This document shows positions 35,122 to 45,119 of a DNA stretch of 47,896 nucleotides, piece by piece. The stretch spans positions 107,429 through 155,324 of the forward strand of contig CDMY01000887.1 of the NCBI GenBank assembly GCA_001179505.1, written 5' to 3'. How positions within the stretch are numbered: the stretch's first letter is position 1; every line of letters starts with the position of its first letter. This DNA comes from Vitrella brassicaformis. Taxonomy: Eukaryota > Sar > Vitrellaceae. The notes under the pieces were generated by a model that was not told the origin of the DNA, searched no databases, and saw only the letters and a program-made list of their open reading frames with translations. Position numbers and translations under genes: made by a program.

Positions 35122-35973
35122 ATGGCCAGGCGGCTGCCCAAGACTCTCACTGATCAGTTCTTCCGAGCACAGCCAGACGTCGCCCCAGCTGCAGCTGCCA
35201 CTCCCACTCCCACTCCCTCTCCCACTCGCAACAGCAGCAAACCCAACGCGTCAGCCAAAGCCAAGGCCACCCACCATGCCAACAGCGGCAGCAGCAGCAG
35301 CAACAGCAGCAGCAGCAAGGGCAGGACCAAGCGGCCCATTCCACTCGCCATCAGCACCACTGCGGAACCCAGGCAGCAGCAGAGAAACCATCAGCCAAAG
35401 GGAAGCTCAGGCAAGGACGACACGAGCCCAACCGACAGCTGCGCGTCAAAGTCAAACGAGGAGTTCCTCCTCGGCGTTCAAGACTTGGCCCGAGAAGGCG
35501 ACACAGAGGAGTTGAGGCGGCTGTCCGTTGACTTCATCCGTCGGCTGGACACCATGCGGCCCAAGCAGATCAGCCTCTCACTCAAGGCCTTCGCGCAGTC
35601 GCCCCTCAACGACGGCAACGCGCTCATGCGCAGCGCAGAGCTCTTCCAGGAGGCGGCCTTCAGGCTGGTCCCCTTTCTGCCGCAGTTCGGCGCCACCGAC
35701 TTGGCTGTGACGGCTCACGCTTTGGCCCGGATGGGGCTGAAGAGCGATGTGGTGCTGGGGGAGATTGCCGGCCAGGGGATGGACAAGATGGGCAAGTTTG
35801 GTGGGAGCGACGTGGCCATGATGGCCAACGCGTTCGCGAGGCTGAATGTGGTCAACTACCCCCTGTTCAAAGAGATGAGTGAGTAGGCACCCAAGACACA
35901 GACAGAGGGGCAGGGAGAGAGGAGACAGGTCACACTTGATGGATGGCCTGTTGCCCGCTTCTCTCTCTCTCTC

Positions 35974-36023
<50 letters not shown>

Positions 36024-39000
36024 TGTGTGAGTCAGGCGAGCGCATCTTGCCGCAGCTGTCGCTGCTCAACGCGCAGGAGCTGTCCAACATCTGCAACGCA
36101 TGGGCGCGGCTGCGCATCCCTGACCACTTCCTCTTCACGGCCATCGGCCGCGAGATACGCCAGCCGCACCGCCTCGAGGACTTCACGCCACAGAACCTCG
36201 CCAACGTCGCCAACGCCTTTGCGAAGATGGGCGTGGGCAAAGACAAAGGCATTGTGCCGGAGCTGTTTGACAACATGGCCGTGGAGATCATCAGGAAGGT
36301 CCGTCGGTGGCTGGGCTGGTGGGGGCTGGATGGATGGAAGGGGGGGGTGGTGTGTGTGTGTGTGTGTGCAGGCTGTGTTCTTCGAGGCTGCTCACTTGTC
36401 GATGACTGTGCACGCCTACGCCAAGGTCAACGCCGACGCGCCACTGCTGTTGGACACACTCGCCCAGCCCATCAAGGGTCAGCTTAACCAACACGTAGCC
36501 CTACCTACTCTGCGCACACACCAAGAAACACAGACACACACACACCCGTTGTCTGTCTGTCTGTCTGTGTGTGTGTGTGTGTGAACTGCCTCGCTGTGCT
36601 GTGCTGTGCGTCAGAGCGTATGGATGAGTTTGAGGTGCAGAACCTCGCAAACGTCGCTTCATCCTACGCCAAGCAGACGACAACGGTGCGCACGCCCACC
36701 ACCATGGATGGCATCCACATCCACGTGTGGACGTGTGTGTGTATTGTTTGTGCAGGACCACGAGCTGTTCGAGCTGATATCGCGGCGGTTCCGCAAGATC
36801 AGCCACACCGCCAAACCAATCGAGCTGGCAGGTAGCTCCTGTAACACGTCCACACGTCCACACGCCCACGGTATCAAACGGATGTGTCAATCCCGCTGCC
36901 TGGGTGTCTGTCTGTCTGTCTGTGCAGCGATCGGGAATGCCTTCGCGAAATGCGACCTGCACGACCCTCTCCTTTTCGACACGTACACACACACACACAC
37001 ACCACTAGAATGGCAATAATCCTCAGTGCGAATCTGTCTGTCGCTGTTGCTGCAGGCTGTGTGTGTCGTCTTTGAGGTGCCTGCGGCAGTTCAACGGCTG
37101 GTCCTGCTCCACCCTGCTCAACGCTCTCAGCAAATTCGAGGGCGCCCTCGGCACCACCGTGCTGGAGGAGTTCGCTGCTCACATCGTCAGCAATGTCCCT
37201 GCCCTCTCACCCCAGAGCGTCGCCTGCATCGTCAACGCTTACGCAAGGGCCAACTACAGACACGAGCCGCTCATTCAACATCTGTTTGGCGTGCTGAAGG
37301 GAAGCCTGGAGGGACCACAAGAACAGCAGCAGCAGGAGGTTGGGGAGAGGGAGGGAGAGGGAGAGGGAGAAAGTCGGGTGGGCTTTCCGCCGTCAGCCTA
37401 TGTGGCTCAGGAGAATGAGGACACACTCGAGAGGGAGTTTTCCCAGCAGCACCTGGCCAACGTCGTCAACGCCATTGGCAAGCTGCAGCCGAGCAACAAG
37501 ACTGAGGTGACCCGCTCCCACCACACAGAGCGACACACCGACAAGAAAGCCATGGCATCACACATCACACCAATGGCTGGCTCCTGCTGGCTGCAGATGA
37601 TGGCCTTCCTGTTGCCCCGGGTGGTCCACACAGCCCCTTCTCTCTCACCCCAGAATGCCGCGCTAATCCTCAACTCATTACCCAAGACGCTCACCGGGCA
37701 GACAGACGCCGAGACCCTCCGCATGTTCCGTACGGCATTCGCCGCCCTCGGCGCGAGGATCATCAGCGTCAACCTGTGGGCGGTTTCGACGCCCTATCTG
37801 CTGCTGATACTGAACGCCTTTGCCCGGGTCATGGCGCCAAGGTACATGGGAGGCGACGGGAGCTTCGAGACGATGGCCGACCACCTGCTGCCACATATGC
37901 CGTTCAGGTGCAGACAGCCAGGCAGGCAGGACGACAGCCCACACATAGACACAGATGAGAGCTGGTGTGTGTGGTGTGTGGGATGCTTGCAGGGTCAGGG
38001 AGCTGGAGGCCAACCAGCTGACCATCCTGTGGCACGCACTGGCCCGTCTCAACTTCTCCCATGAGAGGCTCAGCCAGCTCCTGGCGTCAACGGAGCTCTA
38101 CAACCCACCCCTCCCTGTGTCTGCAGCAGCAGCGACAGCAACAGCAACAGCAGCCGCGGATGCAGAGCATCGGGCCGGCTCTGTGCGGGGGAGCGATGTC
38201 TTGGCTGACCTCTACGGCGCGTCGATGAGGAGAATGAGGAGAGGGGAGATGACGGCCAGTCAGTTTGCTGTGGTGGTCAAGGCGGCGGGCAAACTGGACG
38301 CACTCGCCGAGACGGTGAGGGAAGACAGCAACACGTGTGCTCGGCCGCCCCAGGTTGTGTCTGTCTCATGGATCTGTGTGTGTCGGCTGCTGTCTTGTTT
38401 TGTCTTGTCCATCACCAGTTCCTGCAAGACTGCTCAGCGCTACTCGACCGCGGCCTCCTCAACGTAAGACACACATAACGGACCACCCCACTCTCCCTCC
38501 CATTGCGCACATCTGTGTCTCTGTGTGTGTGTGTGTGGCCCATTTACCCACCCATCCGTCAGGGCGCCTCTCTGCACCAGGCCGCGTCGCTGCTCGAGGC
38601 CGTCAGCTACCACATCGCTTTCTTCCAGGGCCAGGGGGATCATCATGATTATGGTCATTACGTCTGTGAGAGGTGCGTCGATCTGTGCGGGAGCATCCTG
38701 GCCCAGCGGTGTAAGGCCGTCATGGGGCCGCCGGGGGAGGACGGCACGTGGGAGCCGGACGGGCTCATGCAATGGGGTGAGTGTCTTTCCGCACATCAAC
38801 GCTCACAAACGCACACGCACACAAGTCGGTGTGGTGTTGTCAGCTCCTGCGAAGAGGAAAACCCTCCTGCGGCAGCTGAGCCTCGAAGGTGCCGGCGCAT
38901 CACCTGCACCAGACGAGGACCACCTCTCCGAAGACACTCTTAACGACACTGGTGACTATCACCCCTCGCCATCAACTTCGTCTTCGTCTCCGGCGTCTGT

Positions 39001-40263
39001 GTCCCTGCTGCTCGACCCGAAGCTGCTCAACGAGGTGTGGGCGCCGATTAGGGTGGCGCTGCGGTGCGTCCTCCTGCTGCCCACACAGTTCCCGCCACTC
39101 TTCCGGCAGACAACGCCTCAAGACCACCACCACCAGCATCACCACCAGCAGCAGCAGAGGGAAGACACCGCTGCTGTTGTTGAAGACGAGCTTGGCTGGG
39201 CCGAGGAGGCCCCACAGCAGTCGTGTCATAGCGGCTTGGAAGGAGCTGTGGGTGTGGGTGAAGGTGAGGGCGTGGCAGGGGAGGTGATGCTGGCCGTCAG
39301 CAAAACCACCACCACCACTTCATCAGCACCCGTACCCCTCTCTATGCCCTTGCTGCTCTTCTGGTCACCGACGAGAGGGGCGTCGGGCTTCACCACCGCC
39401 ACCCCCACCAGCAGCAGCAGCAGGATGACGACAGCCATGCGGTGCTTCAGCTCTTCTCCAGGCCGGCCACCACCCACTCCACCCACTCCGCCACCACAGC
39501 AACAGGGCACGCAGGCGCCGCCAGCGGCAGCAGCACCTGTTTGTCCCCCGCCTGGCGAGAAGCAGTACAACGTGCGGGAGGAGCTCAGGAAAAGCCTCGC
39601 ACGATTCGCCGAGGACATGCCGCGCGTCATGGTGAGCTAGTCTATATGGGAGGGGGGAGATGAGGGACCCTTGCCATGGTGTGTGGCTGTCTGTGTGTGG
39701 TCAGGGGTCTGGGTCACGAGAAGGTCGGCCGCCGCCCACCCGAGGGCCATCACGGTCGCCATCGGGCGGGTCGGAGATGTCTTCCCGCTTCCACGAACAG
39801 CTCGCCAAGTGAGTCTGCCCTGCCGGTCACTCGCTCAGCCAATGTGTGTGGTGTATCTGTGTGTGTGTGTTGTGTGTCGTGTGTCAGCACGTTGAAGCAC
39901 ATGGGCATCTCTCGCATGAGCCACGAGGTGCAGGTGGGCCCCTACATCCTCGACGCCGTCATCCCCCCAGAACAGATCGACCTCTTCAACAGCAACCCTC
40001 CCACACCACGACAACACAACCAGAACCACCTACAAGAAGACGACGACGACGACACCACTCATACGGACCGGCAGCAGGCTTCCGCATCGTTCGCCGCAGC
40101 ACCGCCCCCGCCCCCGCCCCCGCCCCCTCCACCACCACCACCTCCACCAGGCTTCTCGTCATCTCCACAGAACCAAAATCAGCAGCAGAGGCCGGGGGCA
40201 CTGAGGAGGGGACAGACATATAGGCCGAGTGCTGCTGGGGGAGGGCAGGGGGAGGGCCGGTGA
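35122..40263 (+). CDS. Helical-repeat protein with RAP-like C-terminus, probable organelle RNA factor
   Basis: Fourteen exons (35122-35878, 36036-36298, 36372-36477, 36615-36685, 36756-36831, 36928-36982, 37056-37506, 37597-37907, 37993-38314, 38419-38463, 38563-38776, 38844-39631, 39705-39808, 39888-40263) keep phase to give 1,312 residues. The N-terminus (MARRLPKTLTDQFFR) is basic and could be a mitochondrial or plastid import signal; a Ser/Ala/Gln-rich linker follows. From about residue 130, helical repeats of the type LANVANAFAKMG, LSMTVHAYAKVN, LANVASSYAKQ and SVACIVNAYARAN recur. These are the alpha-solenoid repeats found with RAP domains in apicomplexan and chromerid organelle rRNA-processing proteins. 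Near 1179-1213, SSRFHEQLA and EVQVGPYILDAVIPPEQI match the start of a RAP domain, but the later IEVDGPxHF core is missing and a poly-Pro/Gln tail follows. Confidence 0.82.
35958..36030 (+). repeat. CT/TC then GT dinucleotide tract before a splice acceptor
   Basis: About 45 nt of CT repeat followed by a GT run, ending a few bases before the acceptor at 36033-36035. It acts as an extended pyrimidine-plus-UG tract in the pre-mRNA. Confidence 0.9.
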
Positions 40264-40728
40264 GCAACTGGTGGCCGGGCGTCTTATAGTTGTTCTGAAA
40301 GGCCGTGGAGACAGACGTCCATGGCGATGTCGGCATCGTCATGCCCGCCCATCTTCATGTTGGTTGTGCGTGTTGTGGCTGTCTGCTGGATACCTGAGAT
40401 GGTTTGAATGAATGAACGAGCGAACGGTTGTGTCCTACATATCATTCCTTCACTGATTCGGTCCGTCGGTCGCTTGCGTGTCTGTCTGTCTGTCTGCCTC
40501 GCTAGGTGTACACATCACGGCCGCCAGCAGCCAAATACACGGCAATGCAATCAACCCATGCATGAAAGCACTGAGCCATCCATCCACCCATCCATGGAAA
40601 CACCCACACACACCACTACACACATGTCACAGAGCTGACACACAAAGGGGAGATATATTTACAAACGACTTGTCGGGCCGTTGAACTGGGAGATTCTCTC
40701 TCCTTCCGCCCCTTTCTTTCCGACAGGA
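40264..40728. other. Intergenic region upstream of the lactonase-like gene
   Basis: 465 bp between two plus-strand genes. It holds a TGTC/TCTG run (40479-40498) and CATC units (40578-40596). An in-frame ATG at 40681 precedes the chosen start at 40729. No other gene is seen. Confidence 0.6.
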
Positions 40729-41027
40729 ATGGCTTCGTCTGTTGAGAGCGCCGCGCTCGCCCTCTCGTGCCTGCTCGTCGCAGCCATGGTCCGCAGCGCT
40801 GCCGGCGCCGGGCGAGAGCTTGATCCCGTCCAAGGCGAGGGCCAGGGGCTGGACATCGGCACGAAGGTGCCCGTCGCTTCCTTCGTCAGCCCCGAGGACC
40901 TTGAGAAGATCTTCGCCAAAGACGCCCAGACGGAAGTCATCGAGAAGGACTTTTCCTTCACTGTACGTAAGCAGACAGGGTGGACTGACTGGCCGGATGG
41001 GGACGTGCTCTGAATCGTCTCTCTCTA

Positions 41028-41061
<34 letters not shown>

Positions 41062-41377
41062 TCTGCCTCTCTGTCTGTCTGTCTGTCTGTCTGTCTGTAT
41101 GTTGTGCAGGAGGGCCCCGTGTGGGTTCCTGAGCTTCGAGATGGCAGGGGGGCGCTGCTGCACACGGACCTGGACTTGAACAACGTGTACGAGTGGTGTC
41201 CCGACACGCAGCGCGGGAGAGTCTTCTTCACCAACTCGGGAGGCTTCGTCGAGTGGTCCGTCGGCCAACGCAACTCGGACTTCATCTTCATCAGCGGCAA
41301 TGGTAGGTGGGTACTACACTACCTTCAGGCAGACAGACACTCCCCCTCCCTCCCTCCACACACCGGCTCTCTCTCTG

Positions 41378-41408
<31 letters not shown>

Positions 41409-42843
41409 GTTCCCTCCTTCAGGCCAGGCCATCGACCCCACAGAACGGAATTTCCTCACCATTGCGCAGCATGGGTCGTTTCGTGTGTCGAAGATCGACC
41501 TTGGGCCGCTGATCAAAAATGGCGGCGCGCTGGCGCGCATCGACGAGTTCCAGACCATAGTCGACAACTTTCAAGGCGTGCGCTTCAACAGCCCCAACGA
41601 CGTTGTTTACGCGTGAGGACCTGCCTGCCTGCCTGTGCAGAGAGGGATGTGTGTGACGATCGATGTGCCTCGCCGTCCGTCATGCGATAAATGTTATGTG
41701 GGTGTGTTGTGTGCAGGTGCAATGGTGGCCTCTACTTCGGCGACCCACGTACGCCACACGCTGCACAGGCCAGGCGGAGAGAGAGAATGAAGATTCTGTG
41801 CCATGCCGTGGCATGCTGTGCTGTGGTGTGCTGTGCGATGAATGGAATGCAGCGTTCGGCCGGCAAGCCGTGTTCGGTGAGGCGAGAACGGAAGGTGACG
41901 CCAGGAGTGAGATCAACGACGCCTTTGGCTTTGTGTCCGGTAAGGCAGGCAGGCAGGCAGACCCCCCCCACACACATGGGTCGACGGATGGTCCACGATC
42001 ACGGACGTCTCTCTGATTCGATCGATCCGTGTGTGTGTGCGCGTGTGGGTGTCTGTAGGCGTCTACTACGTGCCGCCCGACTCGCACGATGCCGAGCTGA
42101 TCTTGCGGAACGTGTACCGCCCCAACGGCATTGGCATCAGCCCCGACGACAGCCTAATTATCGTCGGCGACAGCCTGTCGTCGTGCAATGTGCCGTTAAC
42201 ACTCACTGCAACCTGATGGACAATGCCCAGAGGGCCAAGAGTCGGACACCTCAGAGGGAAACTTGGGTCTCACCTTCCCCTCGGGAAGGTGGTATGTCGC
42301 CAAGTACGTGACCTCCGTCTCAGACAGACACACAGACCTGTCACACCACACGCAATCACCACGCACCCACATGGCGTCATTATATGGCGGGGTGGTTCAG
42401 GGTGGACCCGCACGATCCGAAGGAGACCCATGAGATCCTTTTGGTGTCCGAGGAGGAGTTCGCCGCCAAGGTCGACTTCAGCAAGTAACTAAAGCAACAC
42501 GACACTCTGAGCGTGACACATTGGTGCTGCATTTGCTGACTGCAACAGAGCGGGCTTCATCGACGGCCTCGACATCTCGGCGCCCAACGAGCACTTCCCC
42601 AACGGAGTGCTCTTCGCCTCAGGACCAGGGGGCCTCTACGTCATCAAGGTGCCCGAGACCAAAGACGTTGATCTGAGCCAAGATGACGCAGGCGCCCCGA
42701 TTTTGGCCTTCATCGACACCTCGACCTTCGCCGTCAACGCCCACGTGGCCCCTGATGGTTTCCTGTATATCACGGGGGGCGCCAATCTGTTCAGGATTAA
42801 GCTGGCCGACAGCATCAAGCCGGCCATCTCAAGGTGTCATTAG
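40729..42843 (+). CDS. Secreted SMP-30/gluconolactonase-like beta-propeller protein
   Basis: Nine exons (40729-40962, 41110-41302, 41423-41612, 41717-41748, 41853-41939, 42059-42189, 42242-42303, 42401-42484, 42549-42843) give 435 residues. The start at 40729 begins a signal peptide (ALALSCLLVAAMVRSAAGA); an in-frame ATG at 40681 would bury it. Family motifs are in order: EGPVWVPE...LLHTDLDLNNVYEW, AQHGSFRVSKIDL, RFNSPNDVVYA, GGLYFGDPPFG, YRPNGIGISPDDSLIIVGDS. The Glu of EGPVW, Asn of NSPND and the NGI region are the usual metal-site positions. Such enzymes hydrolyse lactones of sugars and related esters. After NGIG...GDSLSSCN the frame runs into a stop (42214-42216). Either a weak 52-nt intron (42190-42241) or a frameshift must bridge to EGNLGLTFPSGRWYVAK. 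The 3' neighbour in convergent orientation is an FAD sugar-oxidase-like gene. Confidence 0.82.
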
Positions 42844-45119
42844 CCGCATTGAAGTGATGATATATGATGCTTCATATCGACTGCGGACGGGCAAATGGGC
42901 CCCCGCTCTCTAGTGTTTGGTTGGTTGGTGTTTTTGTGAGCAAGGTACGCCGTGTGTGGAAAACGTGCTCTCGTCTTGTCTCTTGTCTGTGTGTGGATGT
43001 CATGTGGATGGCCGAAGGAGAGAGAGAGAGAGAGGGGGGGATGATGTCCTTTTGTGGTCTTTTTCGGCTGCATGTATCGGATGCGAGAGATGACCTATGT
43101 GAGATGAGGGGAGGTCGGTGAGAGCACTAGTGGGCAAGGTTGTTCGGTACTGACGGCGAGTCTGTCGCCGGATTGGGTGGTCTTGTCATCTATCTGATGT
43201 CGTCTAATGCCGCGTTAAACGCGTTTAGACAGTAATGAATGCAGTGCACGCACGGCCGTGTCTCAGAAATGGGAGAGGCGTATTTTATGTGTGTATGTGT
43301 GTGTGGGTGGGTGGGTGGGTGAAAGAATTTTCTACCTATCTCTCTCTGTCCGTGCCATTCATCTGTCTGTCTGTCTCAGCCCTTGGGCTCTGTCTTTCTC
43401 CTTCTTCATCCGTCTGTGTGCATGGCCGTTTTCACATGTTTTCTACAGGCATGGCCATGCTACCTGCCTGCATGCCCCCCGACACAAATGCGCCGATGCA
43501 TCCATCCATCCATTGCCACCAAATTGTGGCAAATTTGTTGATGCGTGCCATCTGTCTGTCTGTCTGTCTGTCTGTCTGCTCGTGCGGGTCGCTTTAAACG
43601 AATGAACGAATGGATGAATGGCCAGCCAGTGCTCCAGGCACTTTCTGTGTGTCACCTCTTATTGCTCTCGGTGTGCTCTCTCGTGTGTGTGTGTGTTCCT
43701 GCCTAGTATGTGTGTGTCCGCTGCTGCGTGAGTCCGGACAATGTGTGTGCTCGTGTGTGAGTGTGTGTGCGTGTGTGCGTGTGTGTGCTTGAGGAACCAA
43801 AGCTGCCTGACGTACGTACGCATGTGGGCAGAGACACAGGCAATTGACGAACGCATCGATGGCTGAGTGTGGAGTGGGGTGTGGGATGTGCTGATGAGCG
43901 GAAGCGCACGCACAAGGAGGAGAGGAAGGCCAGGGAGTGAGTGACCCATGAGCGTGGGGTTCGTTTTATCTCCATCCATCCATCCATCCATCCATCCCCT
44001 CTGTGCTATGCATACGCTGAATTCTCTTGCATAATTATATAGCGTGTGGATGGATGGATGGCGGCCGGGGGTGAACCAACGCTTCAAGCGTACGTAGTCG
44101 TTGACGAGGGTCCCTCGCCTCTCTCTCTCTCTGTTGTGCTGTGAAGTGAAGGAAGACATTTGTTGGGATTTGCCATGTGTTTTACGAGTCATAGCGCTCT
44201 ACCTACTGTTTTGGCACACTTGAGCGTTGACTGACTTTGCTGCCTGTTTCCTGCCTCTGCCTTCATGTAAGTGGGTCGCCGATAAGCCCAGCCAGCCTGC
44301 ATGTCATCGTGGGTCGCCGATAGCCCAGTTCGCCAAGGCCACGTGCCTTTTCGTGTTCGCCTTCGTGTTTGCCTGCCTGCTTGTTTATGTTGGACCTCTC
44401 TGCCGCTCTTTTATCAACGCTCGTGATTTGTGGGACTCTGCTATCCACACAACAACTTCAACAACATTTACCACATCTCTAGCTACGCGTTTGTGTGTAG
44501 TGTGACGCTGCCTGCACTGGCACATAGTAGCAATGGTCGTGGTGTGTGGTGTGGTTTGTGGTGCGTGGCAGCTGAAAGCGGAATCCCCAGCACATTCAGT
44601 CAGTATCTCGACTGTCAAGTTATCTTTCGGTCAGCGAAACGAAGTCGTTGTCTGTCGAGTCTCAGGATGACTGTCAAGACACACACATGCGCAGCACAGC
44701 AAGCTACAAATGCATTTGGAATGACTGTGGACGTCACAGAACCATGTCAGTTCGCAAACATACGAGATGACAAGAGCGCGTAATCCCGTCCGGCGCCACA
44801 CAGGCTGACAGACCTCAGTCAGTACCGACTTTTGTTCTTTGCCCCACTACATCCATCGTGCTGCCGCCGACCTCACCCCACCTCACCCCACCTCACCTTA
44901 CATCGCATCCATCCATCCATCCATGCATCGGAAAAAGACGAAATAGAGAGGATAACATGTTAACGCGGCATCGCTACTTGCACACTCACTCCCTTCCCCG
45001 CACAACGACATCGGCTCCGTATGATACAATTAGAAGAAACACAGCGGACAACGCACGAGACATTGACCTAAACAACACCAAACCAAAGACTTACACAGAG
45101 CGACCCGAGCAGCCCGTCG
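42844..45119. other. Long convergent intergenic region, repeat-rich
   Basis: 2.3 kb with no supportable gene. It contains GT/GGGT runs (43288-43322), TGTC runs (43552-43578), long TG tracts (43683-43790), CATC/GATG runs (43972-43996, 44046-44060, 44906-44923), and CCTCACCCCA units (44871-44897). It also holds a near-palindrome at 43202-43230 and a hairpin at 43513-43532. The plus-strand open frame at 44227-44505 is hydrophobic in part but has no family resemblance. Confidence 0.6.
43202..43230. repeat. Imperfect palindrome with core TAAACGCGTTTA
   Basis: Outer arms GTCTAA and TTAGAC flank a region with a perfect 12-bp palindrome and a CGCGTT/AACGCG inverted pair. It lies about 370 bp after the lactonase-like stop. 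Confidence 0.7.

Noticed and set aside
44227-44505. Plus-strand 92-codon ORF with a hydrophobic segment
   Set aside because: No splice partners, no family resemblance, and it is surrounded by repeats.
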